DNA of 64,000 nucleotides. Origin: Saxidomus purpurata (Eukaryota > Mollusca > Bivalvia > Venerida > Veneridae). The stretch covers positions 37,310,615-37,374,614 of the forward strand of contig JAFMSR010000006.1 in NCBI GenBank assembly GCA_022818135.1, read 5' to 3'. Positions 25,056-38,118 of the stretch are shown one piece after another. A program made the position numbers and the translations under genes. Under the pieces are notes generated by a model, which saw nothing but the letters and a program-made list of their open reading frames with translations, had not been told where the DNA came from and made no database searches. Numbering within the stretch: position 1 is the stretch's first letter; every line of letters begins with the position of its first letter.

Positions 25056-25674
25056 GTCGAGCCGCTTGCGAAAGCTCGCTATAGCTGTCCAAATGGCGGC
25101 TCGGTGTATGTGCGTGCGTGCGTCAGTGTGTTCGTCCGTCCGTCCATGCGTGCGTGCGTCCGAGTTTAGCTCGTCCTGACTGTAACTTATCCATGGATAA
25201 AGGGATCCTTAAATAACTGGGCACAAACGTTTACCATCATGAGACGGAGTGACATGTGCAAGAACCAGGTCCCTAGGTCTAAGGTCAAGGTCACACTTAG
25301 AGGATAAAGGTCAATTTCAAGAATGGCTTTGCCCGGAGCATACCTTTTACATGCATAGAGGGATTTTGATGTAACTTGGCACAAATGTTCACCACCATGA
25401 GATGGAGTGTCATGAGCAAGAGCCAGGTCCCTAGTTCCAAGGTCAATGTCACCACAAATGTTCACCACCATGAGCTACCCTTGTTTTTAGAATTACTTCA
25501 CTTTGTTGTTACTATAAATAACTTATATTGTTACTTTTTTATTACTGGCCGTAGAGAAAAATCGCGACCACTTTTCTATGGTAAAACATGCATGTTACAG
25601 CCAATATTTAGGTGTCTTATGTACCTATCTGTGCGTGGTAAAGAGTTAGCCCTTTCGGCAGCTGGCGGCTCGAC
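25056..25674. mobile_element. 619-bp element with GTCGAGCCGC inverted ends
   Basis: The left end GTCGAGCCGC and the right end GCGGCTCGAC are exact inverted repeats; the similarity continues weakly (GCGAAAG versus CTTTCGG). After the left end come GCGTGCGTGCGT and GTCCGTCCGTCC simple repeats, then about 2.4 copies of a ~158-bp unit with CAAGGTCAAGGTCACACTTA and ACCACCATGAGATGGAGTG. It resembles a repeat family widespread in bivalves. No coding capacity. Confidence 0.75.
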
Positions 25675-25996
25675 ATGTTGCACGTGGGCATCCAGTCTAT
25701 CATTATTTCAATAATATTTTGGAGATTTTACTTTTTCAAGTGCACGTTATTTTAACAACAACCTGTACTTAGTAAGAGCAATTTTAATGTGTTTGGTGCG
25801 TTACAAAACCATAATTTCTCAGAAAAAAAATAGTCCGAATCCAAAAACAATGTGAAATTTTATCGCCAAGATTTACGGATTTGCCGTATAGCGTGTTTTC
25901 TGCGTGGTCAATGCTTTTAATTTTTATGTGCATCAGGTTTAGCTCTTAACAATAATCAAATAAATTCGAAAATTGTACATGACGGTTTTTTGCTAA

Positions 25997-26240
25997 AAAC
26001 AAGGGCTGTTCCTCAGAAGTGACGAATGCCCCCTAAAGGGGTGTCTCACAGTCTGTGTCCTCTTCATGTGCTCAAAAATGTGCTATGTAATTTTAAAATC
26101 CTTCCCGGCATGACAGAGTTACAATACATACAGTATTCCATTACTTTTAAACACTAAGTGTGACCTTGACCTTTGAGGTAGGGACATGGTTCTTGCAGAC
26201 AACACATTGTCTTGATGTGCTGAACATTTGTGCCAATTTA
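25997..26240. repeat. Bivalve-type interspersed repeat fragment
   Basis: The segment starts ACAAGGGCTGTT and includes AAGTGTGACCTTGACCTTTG, which is the inverted form of the core of the element at 25056-25674. It ends near TGAACATTTGTGCCAA. Confidence 0.55.
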
Positions 26241-29029
26241 TTTTTTAATCAGTTAATGCGATTTAAGGCGTTGATTGAAGTTCGGGCGTTTGTAGATTCA
26301 GGAACGTTTTATTTAAGTGGAATAATGAAGTACGTGTTCTGCTTGGATTTAACGTATTTAGTCAGCTAGGATAAATTTGATCAACATAGAACAGCGACTC
26401 AACATATCTGTAAGCAGTTTAAAATGATTTAAACTTCGTTTATAGTTATACTCAAGTCTTACTTTAACTCAACTTTAGAATATACAATTTTTCACCTTTA
26501 CTTACCATGTTAATGTAACAAATATCCGTATTTCGGCATGAAAAGAATGACGTCATGGTTTGAAAACATTGACACGTCGCGTTTATATGCATTTTCTAGA
26601 AAGATATGAAGATTTAAAAAAAAAATTCCAACGTGAACACACGCTTTTTATATTTGAGCATTTAAAAGAGTTAAACCTGATGATTATAATATCAATAAAT
26701 AAAAACCCACCCATCAGAGATTCCACCTTCAGGCATTTGTCAATAGATAAAAATTGTTACAAAATATTCCAGATAGGTATTACTAACGACTGTAAAATAT
26801 CAATATAAAATGCAAAGCATGAACATATTTCTATTTGCAGCTAAAAGGTTTCAAAGAATGTAATATCTACGCCTGTATGATAAATGACAAATTAGTTTTA
26901 TTTGCTACAAAATGATAAACATACTGTCATGGGTGATACATAAGGAAACAATAGTGTTGTATATCCCCCTTTTCTATGTCTCCAATTAATACGTTCAATA
27001 ATTTATTGGATACAAATGGCGCTAAGTTCAAAAGCCGCTATGGCCCGGAGGATAAGGTGCCTGAATTCGGAGCAATAGATGTATTGTCGCCGAAAGACCA
27101 GGTGTAGATCTAGTCGCAATATAACGATATGTTCATTCTACTATCATTCCAATAGTTCAAGCGAACTCTGTAGTCCTCATAATCGCTATCATTACCAGTG
27201 GCCTCCTTGTCGCTTACATGAACAATGAGAACGATGGATTAATAAGTTTACTGTAACATTATTTTAGTCATAAGATCTAAAACAATTTGGCGTAGCCGTA
27301 ATAATCTCGCTTTTGGCCGGAAGTTGGTAGCTTTTCACTCGGCAATGAAATGACAAGTAGAATGTTTTACATTTTTTTAATTGAGAAAGTTACTATGTAA
27401 AGCACCTTTTAATTGGATACTGTGGCGTTTTCATTCTTTCTTGAATGATTATTGAATGCTGCAGCAACGGCCCTTTATATTTAATATGAGGCGAAGGCTT
27501 AAGCACTAGATCGAATACATGCGTCTGTCTTAATTGAAAAATGTAGGTACTTCTGAGATGAAAACTGTAGACACAGTTTAGAGTTGCCGTTCTGTATATT
27601 GCTCTATATAAGGATCACTTTTTTTCTTATATTCAGCTTTTAAACCATTTTAAAATGTTATACGGCGAATAATCATAAAAATCTTCATTCGTCCGAAACT
27701 AATAAGGATAATGGCTGATATTAGATCTGGTTATTTAAAACTCTAGACGGTAAAAGTTCATCATTTATTGCCATTATACTTTAAATATTATAAAGACAAA
27801 ATTTATCAGAGTATTAATAAATTTGCATTTTCACGATAAAATGATAAAATTTCGTAATGTAAAAATATACTTAAGGACAAAAGTTATGTCCGGTTCCAAA
27901 TTGTTTAGTTAAATCTTAATTGTACGTTACTTTTAATTTTTTATTTGCAAATTTATATTTTAGACTACTTGCTACATCACAAGGTGTTAAGAATGCTATA
28001 CAAAATCATTCAATCAACCGTGACGGCTTAAACCATGAATTTCACATTTATCTAAATTTTTTGTATATGAAGCTTATAATCACAAAAATTTCAAGTGATT
28101 TTTGTTACCAAAGGACAGTCCTATCGAAAGACGTATAAATTTAGACAAATACTCAACATATGTTGTTATTACGAAGCTTTCAAGATTGATATCGACTGGA
28201 GGTCAGTGAGCCTACAGCACATGTTGCTCGTGCGTTTAACGCCCACGAACATTCTATTTGACGTCACGAACATTGAAAATGTGTAAATTGATTCGAAAAT
28301 GATGATATTCTTATGCTTTTGTAATTATGAATAAAATATCAAATTTCAGTTTTTGTGTTACTTTAATTATACCGGACAGAAATTTTGTCCTTAAGTATAT
28401 ATAAAGTGTACTCACTAATTGATATCTACAGAATTATATTCCTTCCACGTGTCAGATGACCAACAACCAGTCCATTACTAGAACACAATGACATATAAGG
28501 ACAAACGTTCTAATTGCACAGTGCAGTGTATCAAATCTAAGTAATATATTTAGATCAACTTTACGCTTATGAATAGCTAATTTAAACTACTGTTGAAACA
28601 CTGATCCAAAGTTTAAGCACGTGACTGAATCGAGCACGAACACATCGTGTACATTTCCATAAATCTGCGGTAGTTTTGTATGTTCTCCATGTTCTACATC
28701 AGCCAACATACTGCTAACCGTGATATTTACCGGTAGGATTTGACTACACGAGTTTTAGGCCAACCCTTTTGTGTCTATAAGCCTGTTTTCGTTTTTTAAT
28801 TACTATATACCAAAGGTTGCTAATATGTAAACATCATCGTGCACAAAGAACAAAACTCGGGGAATAAATCATAACATTTACGAGACTTATATGCTGCTGT
28901 GGTTTTTTTTTTTTTTTTTTAGTTTATAGTTCATAAAATAGATAATTTCACAATTGGTTGAGGTATGTATTGCCATGCAATAGAACGGTTTGGGGCATTC
29001 TGTAAGTAGATGTTAGTGCATAGTAAGTT
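26241..29029. other. Intergenic, nothing firm; poly-T tract
   Basis: Several short ORFs without domains. A tRNA-like SINE head may start near 27035 (GGCCCGGAGGATAAGGTG), but no clear B box follows. A T run lies at 28903-28920. Nothing else is supported. Confidence 0.4.
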
Positions 29030-29450
29030 AAATTCTAATGCCTCAGTCCCACTACACCGTATAGCGTTAACGGACGTCCAGCGTGTAACAAAATTTTCAA
29101 TCCGTTCGTGTCCGTTCGCATGCGTTTACTTTTCGTTTCTCATTCTGCGCCTGCGCTCCTTGTCCGGCGATGACCGGCGATGTTCGTTTCATCCGGTGGA
29201 AGGTTTTGAGCATGTTCAAAATTTGGAACGTACACCACCGCACAAAGTTGACCGTTAGATGTACGGTAGCAATGCATTGCTATGCGTTTTGTTTGTCACT
29301 CGTGCGTTCCTTATTCTGTACTTGTCCGGTAGACCTGATTCACAGACGGACTGCTACCGGATATGCAACGGATGTAACGTATGTTTAACGGATGATAATT
29401 GACAAGGAACGCATAGGAACTGATAAATAACGGACGTGAAAACAGATGGT
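29030..29450. other. CpG-richer block of unknown nature
   Basis: This stretch is visibly richer in CG dinucleotides (CCGTTCG, GTCCGGCGATG, AACGGACG motifs) than its flanks. Motifs such as TAACGGACG near both ends hint at a transposon with sub-terminal repeats, but I could not define ends. Overlapping ORFs (29010-29258, 29170-29388) are not recognisable. Confidence 0.35.
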
Positions 29451-29975
29451 GATAAAAACGGGCTAACATAGTTACTTCTACATAAAAATCTTCAAAACCT
29501 TTGTCATGACACTGAAGAAAATGAATGAAAAAAGAGCAAATAGTTTTAAAATGCCAGAATGCTTCTACAGATAAATGGATATAATTATTATATAGACTGG
29601 TAAAGGCAAGAATTTTTACAATCATTTCCCTATGTAGACAACAAATTTGCAAACCCAGCAAAAAAGGTTTTTGTAAAAATTAGAAGATGCCACAATAATT
29701 AAAAGAGAGCAATGACATAAAAGTAATATAATGTATGGGTATACTAGCACTTTTTCCATTTATTACACTACTTCATTCAGGGTTAGATATTACGTCTTAT
29801 TTTAACTAACAGTTAAAATTCCAATATTTTTTTTTAAAATGTAGAGTATCTTAAAACAAGATACTCAGACAGAAGACAGAATAAAACGATGTGCAAGCAG
29901 TTTTATTTTGGATAGTTAAATCTGTGAATCTTGAAAGATCTTTATGATTTTTAAACCGAGCTCCTATTTAGTGTT

Positions 29976-30187
29976 TGAAATTATATTTTGTCCAATCGCA
30001 ACGCTGTATTCGCTTCACTTTAACTAGGGTAAATCAATATTTATATAGAGTCAGTAAATGGGAAAATACTGCTGATTTACAAAATATCATTTTAACACTA
30101 TGTAAAGGTTAGTGTTCATTTTGATGCATTTACGAAAATAAATTGGTCAGGTGCGGTGCATTTATTGTAGTAAATGAACATTAACCT
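29976..30187. repeat. Dispersed repeat with terminal hairpin, copy 1
   Basis: The block TGTCCAATCGCAACGCTGTA, a GAGTCAGTAAAT motif and a hairpin at 30106-30187 (AGGTTAGTGTTCATTTTGAT against its inverted copy ending AACATTAACCT) recur in the same order at 31722-31901. Confidence 0.65.
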
Positions 30188-31645
30188 ACTAATTCCCGGT
30201 TGCACGAAAACCTCAAATATTACCTAGAGATTAACCGCTAAGAAGGAGTTGAATAACTCGCCCATAACTCTATCATTTTTACTCGTTTTGTCCGTTTGCA
30301 CGTAATTTTTTATTTTTTTAATCCTTTTTTAAATAACTCGGAGGAAGTAGCAATGTCTTATGCAAGAAAACATACATGAGAAACGATACCGTTAGTTTCC
30401 ATGCTTTTGTAAGAATGGCGGAACAAAATGTCAGTACTGTCGTGAACAAACTTCCAGGAAAGCTTAATTTACAAACTTTGATGTTTTAAAGGTATTTTTT
30501 AATGTAGAGTTTGATCAAATATATGAACTTATTTTATTGCATTTCTAGCATTTAGTTACCGACCTGTGACTTGAGATGCGTGTCTAATGGCATGAATCGG
30601 CAGTTTTTTCAGTGCACACAGTGTTTAAGGAGAACTTTTGGCTGATGTTTGGCTTCTGCCAACACTGCAAACGCTATAGAAAACGTTTTTGAATTTATTT
30701 TACGAGCTTAATTGAGTCAATAAAGAAAACACATACACCCAAGCTAGTTTAAAAGGCCACATTCGAATAAAGACCAACAGCGTGAGGGCGAAAATTTTGT
30801 ACTGCTCTGCTTTGTTGAAATACCTCTAAATAAAGAACACCTGTCGGCAAAGTCTGGCATAGCTATTTCCTGCCAATGGTCTGTGTTCACAGGTTTTACT
30901 GTATATAAAAGCCGGAATCAAATAAGACAAATAAGAGAAAAAACGCTTGTGATATTTCGGGAAATAATTCCGGTAAAAATGTAGATGCATGCACAAGTTA
31001 TAATATTTAAATGCATTTTAAATGGACAAGGTTGATACTGCAAATTAATAGAAATTAAATTCAAACAAACTTAAAATCCTGTTACATGAACTCATAATGC
31101 AGCCATCATTTATGTCACGGCCTTAAAGAAGCTTTTTTTCTTTTTTCATTCAATTAGTATATAGCTAACCGTTCATGTTTAAAATGTCTCTATAGATATG
31201 TTATAGAACTATCTATGAACTTTCTATGAACTATCTGTATTTTCAACATTTTTTACATGCTCTTTTGCGTAAAATATTCCATTTTGAATATTTTAAATGC
31301 TCATCTCGATTCATAAACCTGGTCTCTACCAGATTTGGATAACCCGGACATAACTCGAATCATAACCATGCCAAAACTGTTCATGCAATCGGATTGTATA
31401 AGAATTTCCTTTCAAAACCGTTGCAACAAAATGAAGGGGTTAAAGTTAATACCCTCAATAGGTTCGCGTGGCATGGATAATTGTCTTTCGTGCAATCGGA
31501 TTATTCAAACCCGGGATATAAGTAGGAGTAAACGCTTCGGCGTGCAACGGGCATAAGTGTTTGAACTTATTTTTTGTAAATTAACTTTGTTCCTGACTCA
31601 TTTTCTCATTATAGATTTACTCAAATTAAAGTGCAGATAATTCTG
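30188..31645. other. Between the two hairpin repeats, nothing recognised
   Basis: A+T-rich. The short motif GCAATCGGATT occurs twice (about 31387 and 31493) within a 73-codon ORF at 31335-31556 that shows no domain. Confidence 0.35.
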
Positions 31646-31901
31646 TCCTGCGATTGGACAAAAACTAATTTCAAACACGAAGGAGGTTATTGTTCATTTT
31701 GATGCATTTACTACAATAAAGTAATGTTTGAAATTATTGTTTGTCCAATCGCAGCGCAGTATTCGCTCCTCTTTAACTTGAGGAAATCCATTATTATTTA
31801 CCGAGTCAGTAAATAGGGGAACAATGCTGATTTTTAAACACTAATTAGGTTAATGTTCATTTTGCCGCGCCTTACCAATACATCAAAACGAACGCTAACC
31901 T
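31646..31901. repeat. Dispersed repeat with terminal hairpin, copy 2
   Basis: This is the second copy of the 29976-30187 unit. An inverted piece (CTGCGATTGGACAAA) at 31648 faces TTTGTCCAATCGCAGCG at 31740, and a hairpin at 31847-31901 has AGGTTAATGTTCATTTTG and inverted CAAAACGAACGCTAACCT ends. Foldback-type mobile DNA is the likely source. Confidence 0.65.
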
Positions 31902-32976
31902 ATACTCTTAGACAAAAAGGACCGGTTAAAATATATGTAAGTGAAATATAATTAAAACTGTTGCCGTGCCATTAAAAAGAAAATAGCGGTCTACCACTGT
32001 GTCGGCCATTATCACGTGATAACTTAAAAGTATTTTAACTGTTTCATAAGACTATAATATGATTGAAGATTTGTAAATGGATTTAAATTTGTTTAGTCAA
32101 AGTGTTTTATATAACAAATGGAATGATAAATCAATACATCCATATGTATGGCTTATAGATTGGCCCAGATGGTAACAGTGTGTGAAAACGCTCTATTGAT
32201 TAATATTTCAAAGCTTCTTATGATTTTGAAGAGACACACCTCGCAGCTTCCTATTTCGTTTTTTTTTTTTTTTTTGATAACTTTTTAACTATCTAATTGC
32301 TTTGACATCTTTAGTGAATTTATTGATTATGGTTGCTTACCGCATACAGTTAATTTAGCTTCCATATAACCACAAGTAAATATCTCAAATTAATCGAAAT
32401 ATGTGCTGCTGTTGTAAAATTTCGTGAATTGGATAAGGAATGTGAAATTAGAAATTATAAAATGTTTCACATTTGAAATGCTTTTAAAGTGCTATCATTT
32501 ATAGTTAAATGTTTCTCGACAAAATTCTGCACTTCATTTGCGAAGATTTACTTGTATATTTTCTGTAATAAATAAGTAAGTAAGGTAAGTAAATGGTTCA
32601 TTATTGTGACATGTGCATAACTTAACAAATAAGTATACGAAGCACCCGGCCCAACGGGCCTATAAGTCACCAATATATATATATAGAAGTTATTTGAATA
32701 GTGTCTAGTATCAATTATAAACAGCAACAACGTTTTTAAATAAACAGTACATATCATGTGGATTTCAGAATAGTTACAGAATTAAATCACCATATATGTA
32801 TGTTATGTACAACATATTTATATGTATGATATATGTTCAGGTACATTAAATCATGATATTAAACAATGTTAACGAAGGACAATCTGAATACAGAGTTTCA
32901 ATTAATCTGTCAAGTAAATCTTTTTTTGCTGTGGTTCTTATGAAAGTGCATGATATTTAAACTTTAGAAATTAACA
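31902..32976. other. Intergenic, nothing recognised
   Basis: A+T-rich with a T run at 32259-32274 and a short TA microsatellite near 32672-32684. No supportable gene. Confidence 0.4.
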
Positions 32977-33540
32977 GTTTCAGTTTCAGTTTCAAGTTTA
33001 TTGGCAATCAGCATAGGAAATGCCTTTGGCCATATATACATACAATTATGGCGAAGACAAACAAATACATACATATATCAACATACATATATAAACACTA
33101 CAACAAACATATCTGTGGCAAATATATACAAGCTTCAATATTTAAAATAAGTTTTCCAGAGTATTCTTTCTTAGTTCAAATGCATCTTTAATGTATTTTG
33201 CTATGTTATATAATTTTTTCTTATTGTGTGTTGACATTAGGGAGTTAAACATATTTAGGCAGGGCCATGACAAGTTACAGTTATACTTAGTTCTGAGAGT
33301 TCTATATTTAGTACAACACAACATAAAATGAAACTCAGATTCAACCACCATTTGGCTACATAGTTTGCAGAACCTGTTAGCTCTATCAATCCCATTGAAG
33401 CGTCCTGCTTCAATTTCTAAATTATGTGAACTCAATCTTAAGCGACTTAAATGTTTTCTGAGATCATCGTTTTCAATTAACATTCCTTTTCTAGAAGAAG
33501 TACCTCCATTGGAATGTTGCTGAACTCAGAAAGAAAATAG
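32977..33540 (-). mobile_element. 5'-truncated LINE (non-LTR retrotransposon) 3' end
   Basis: The minus-strand ORF 33142-33483 (113 aa) matches the C-terminal tail downstream of the reverse transcriptase in many invertebrate LINEs: a LSRLRLSSHNLEIEAGRF block, then a Cys/His motif (CKLCSQM followed by FHFMLCCTKY) and a final KYIKDAFELR helix. The RT domain itself is missing. The 3' UTR ends with CAATAAACTTGAAACTG and a short CTGAAA tandem tail near 32977-32995, typical of a LINE 3' terminus. It is a dead-on-arrival copy. Confidence 0.8.
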
Positions 33541-34950
33541 AACTTCTCATGACAAATTTATTTTGAGATTTCTAACTAAACCCCTAGGATTCAAACTTAG
33601 CCGTTCTGGTTCAAAAATGCTTTATTTTACACTAAAGACTCATGAGGCAGTTAATACAGTTGATATATACCTATATATAGCATTATTGTTGAACTCTAGT
33701 ATTGTATATAAGTATTTACCTTTCAATTCGTTGTAAATATCCGCCAATATTTCCCAACTACTTTCGTCACTGTTAATTGTCTATATGATCTGATGTTGGA
33801 TTAATCGTTGGGTATTTTTCTATCAACGGTACGGTACATTTGTAAATATCGCTACTTGCGGTCAGTCACAGAAAGCAAAAATTAAGCTTGCATTGGGAAT
33901 ATTCAATATTGGCACACCATTGAAAATATTTTTAATAACTTTTATTCTATAAATTGTATAGTTACTGCTTCTTAAAAGCGTATAGCTTTACAACACCTCA
34001 GCTAAACCGTACACGCCAAATTTGATCAACTCTATAGCCAGACAAAACAATTTTCTTTACTAAAAGGATATTTCGCAAATGTATTGGACTATTTTAAATA
34101 GGAAATCTGTAGCAGGTATGGCAAAAATATTCAATAAATTCATAGAATAACTCTGCTGCACTAGTAATATCCATGTTTTGAAAGTTTTAAAGTTGCATGT
34201 GAATAATATTTAAACTGTTCACATTCCTCTGTCTTTTGGCTTTCTTCAGCAAGTGGGCCATTATAATAACATAGCTCAGTTTAATTCTAATGTTTGATGT
34301 ATGAGTTTGAAAACCTAGATAAGGTGGTCACCACTCTACAGTGGTCATTTTCATTCAGTCCTTATAGTCCAGATGACTATTATAAACAGGTGAAACTTTT
34401 TTATAAACTTATGTCTAAAGAGAATTGTTTTTGCTAAAAAAATAAGAATTTCGGGGAATGTCAGTAAATTCAAATATTTCGGGTCGATTTGCAACTGTAT
34501 CTTGGAAACAAAAACATATTCATAACTGATTTAAGTGGTCGATTAATATACATAGGTACAAAAACATAAAAGGACACACAAAATGAAAATATTATTAATT
34601 TCATCATTATATTATTAAAGTACTTAATATCGAAATGCAAATATACCTCCACAGTACCGAATATTCATTCATTCAACCAATTTTTACAAAGGAAATTCGA
34701 GATTGAAAAGGTCATAGCCACAATCAAAAACAAACTTGATACGTTTTATTCAAAAGGATTTAATATAGTTTGAGAGACGGTGTTGCATCTGTCCATATCG
34801 CTCATTTCTTCTCTTCTTTTAACTTGTTAAATCTTTTATTTTTCTTCACTTTCCTTAACAAACAAAACCCTTTTATGAGTGTATGAATTTAATAAGTTTC
34901 ATGATTTGCAATATATATGAATTACTTTATTTAATTTATTTATTATCCAC
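33541..34950. other. Intergenic, nothing recognised
   Basis: A+T-rich with no supportable gene, RNA or repeat apart from short A/T runs. Confidence 0.4.
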
Positions 34951-34959
34951 GCCATATTA

Positions 34960-35192
34960 TGACCAACGGCCGCGGCCGGGTGTTTTTTCAGTTAAGACGC
35001 TAGTACAAGGTACAGACAGCGTTCAATTTCCAGGAACCCCCCTAGTTTTTTAACATCCAGGTGTATCGGACAGGACCTCGGTTTTTGTCTCATCCGAAAG
35101 ACTTTATAATTTAGTTGGTCATCCCCGGGAATCGAACCCGCTAGCTCGAGATTACAAGTCTCGTGCTACCAATTGAGCGAATCGGGCTGACG
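34960..35192 (-). mobile_element. tRNA-Thr-like SINE
   Basis: On the minus strand the head shows A box CGCTCAATTGGTAGC (35179-35165), an anticodon stem CGAGA/TCTCG around loop CTTGTAA (anticodon TGT, Thr) and B box CGGGTTCGATTCCCG (35140-35125). About 165 bp of SINE body follow toward 34960. The tRNA part is well preserved, but it continues into the body and lacks a paired acceptor stem, so I call it a SINE. Confidence 0.8.
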
Positions 35193-37773
35193 CTGACGAC
35201 TTTTTGTGACTAAATAACCATATACGTTTTTAACCGTTGCAAATTTACAGGCGAAACCAATCAAAATCGACGTTAGAACGGAAGTGCGTTAGAAAAAGCA
35301 TTCTAGCGCACCTACGTTGTAACGTTGAATCTTATTGTTTACGTCATTTAAATTTGCAACATACATCCGCAAAATCTAACGGTATTTCAACTATCGCATT
35401 TCATAAAATTGTGCGTTAGAATAGGCTTAATTATTTAGTGATTTTGACATCTGCGACCAAATATACAAATTTTAATCGTCGCAAACGGGTCCTGCTTACG
35501 CTGTCGTCTTTTAGATTAGCTGCGGCCATTAAAACAATATGTAAAGTCTAGGTCAAAATAACAAAACAGTTAACACTATAGCTATTAAAAAACGAAATTA
35601 AATGACGTGACCAATCAGAAACAACGTTACAATAGCTGCGATAGAATACTTAATATGCGCAATAACAGTTTTGACATAAAGCTAAGAAAAATGTAGCGTA
35701 CATACCCGACTGCTCTTTTGAAGTATCTTTATAGCTTAGCTTAGCAACAGATATACCTTTATGTTAGGCACGTACTACGAGTAATGAAAATTAAGGAGAA
35801 TAATCATCCATGTTCATTAACAAAGAATAAATATAAAACTCAAAATTACTAAAGGAAAAAGAATGAACGTAAAAGTTTTAAAAAAATGAAAAAAACTGCA
35901 CGAACAGACTGTCTCGTAAAAAAATATGAGTACGTGAGCCACCCAAATGACATTTACACTGTTGTGCAACATAATGACCCAGCTTAAGTCTTTACTGAGC
36001 TGAGTAAATTATTTAGAAGTCTAATTTACACTCAAGAAAAAGATATTCATTGTTGTCTCTTTTAATAGTTTAGTGCATTTGTTAACGAAGTTATATATTG
36101 AATGAAAAAAGCATAATACTAAATGCAAGTCAAATATAGCGACAAAATCATTTGAGTACAACTCAAGAATTAAAAAGAATACTTTAACGGGTAAATACGA
36201 TTTAATGACACACTGTAATTCTTAAAATAAAGTGTTGAAAAAAGCTGAGCATGTTACTGAGTAATTATTTATTTTCGTGAAGCCGTGGCGAGACACTTAA
36301 ATATTCCATTCTCATATAACATCATAAATGTATTGCCCAAAATGTGTCTGTGGAATAAATTAATCCTTTCGGTAACTAATTTGATGTCATATAAACATGT
36401 GGCTATAAATAAATAGAATTAGTCGTGGGTTTAATTCAACATTGCCAGTTAAAATTAATAACCAGACAATAGCAAAGTACTTTAAAATTCAATGTACTTT
36501 GACAAGTGTATAACATTGCCTAAGGACATGAATAATATATACATTCTACAAATGCAGCTAAGGGCTTAAATGTATCATAATTGATAAAATTTGTTTCAAT
36601 TATTTCAGGCCGCTTAATGTGTATCAAAGGAATTATCAATTTTCATAATAAAGTTGCACAGAACAAGCAACACTGGACGGACCCTATCCGGAGACACTTC
36701 CTTATGCGAAGTAATAGCTTAAAGAAGCAGTTTTTACTTTCCCTGAGCGCTTCAAATGTTAAGATCATTAACAAATAAAGATAAATTTACAATCATACGT
36801 CATAATATTAAAAAATAATAGAATGCAACTTGTAAGGGTAACGGTCACGTAACTATAAACTCCTGGTTGTAAAATTAAACCTTTGCTATTCCTGCGTGAA
36901 TGGTTGGGAGGTTTAAGAACACAATCTGATTTAGATCTAATACAAATGTTTTTTTACAAGCCTGACAATAAGTTTCATTTTAAAGTTGGTCAGTATAAAT
37001 AAAACGAATATTGAATTATTTTTAAACATGCTGCGTCTTGAAAGTAGATCTAGTTGTTACTTGCAAAATGACCTTATTAAGTGTTCATACTTTATATCTG
37101 ATCCGTTGCACTCTTAAAAGGTATTGAGAATTTTCAACGGTCAAGTCATGCGGATTATTATTTCAAAGCATGTGTTGCTTATTTACGTTCAATATCAACC
37201 GCTCCTAAATAGTTTTAATCTTGAAAAAGATTGAAAAGAAAAAATAGTGTCTAAAATTATATTTTGTATGTCCATTATTTTATTTTGGCCGTAGATAAAA
37301 AAGTAAAGCGCATCTTCTTTCCATCATAGTCATGTTTTCCTTTAAAAATAAAATGTTATTGAGAAAAAGTGGGTGAAAGGTATTGATTGACGCTTATTTT
37401 ATTAAATATCAGAAACATCTATCTATAAACATTCATGCTTAAACTATATTAATGCAAACGTTGAGATTTTCAGTTTACTAAATTTAAAATTCAAGCCCAT
37501 GGAATCTTTTTGAAATTCAAGCGCAAAAAATGCAACTGTTTAAAACTGAGGTGTGGAAATTAGTGTTATTCTTACCTTAATTTAGACACTGGTCCGCTTT
37601 TAGTGTTGACCACTTCAGATAGTCCAATAACATAATGGCATGTAGTCTTCGTGTATACGCACGCGCCACCAATCGCTTTCCGTTAACACTCTCGTCCTCA
37701 GTCTGTTCGTAATCATTCATTCTTTCCTTTTTGGTATTTGTCATGGCAGTGTAAAAATCATAAACATGAAGTA
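35193..37773. other. Intergenic, nothing recognised
   Basis: A+T-rich. A CRE-like/CCAAT pair (TGACGTGACCAATCAG) is at about 35604-35619. Short ORFs at 35237-35419 and 36581-36778 have no domain. Confidence 0.4.
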
Positions 37774-38118
37774 CAGTCGAGACTGTCTTAGCGACCCCGC
37801 GACATTCTGTCAACAGCGACTCTTCTTTGCTCCTCCCGTAACATTTTACTCTTAAAATTGCTTGTGATTAGCGACTCCCTATCTAGTCCGTCCAGCGACC
37901 CTCATTTTTTCTCCGCAAAACATAGTTTCGGACGTGTCCAGCAACTTTTTTACCGGGAGTAAACTCGTACAGTTAAATATTTGTAGAATGTGCGAGTTTC
38001 TTCCCTTGCATGACTGGTTTATCTTTATTGGTAATAACAAAACTGCTTTTTCAATGAAAATAATAAAACCGGACTGATCATGCGCACAATCAATACACAT
38101 GTACATCAGGAAAAAAAC

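Noticed and set aside
25187..25714. Overlapping ORFs with HHE/DLG-like phrases
   Set aside because: They are translations of the tandem core of the GTCGAGCCGC element.
27178..27245. Hydrophobic frame resembling a membrane segment
   Set aside because: Very short, no splice sites or neighbouring exons in either strand that support it.
35125..35180. tRNA-Thr gene on the minus strand
   Set aside because: The anticodon and T arms are well formed, but no paired acceptor stem is visible and a SINE body is attached.
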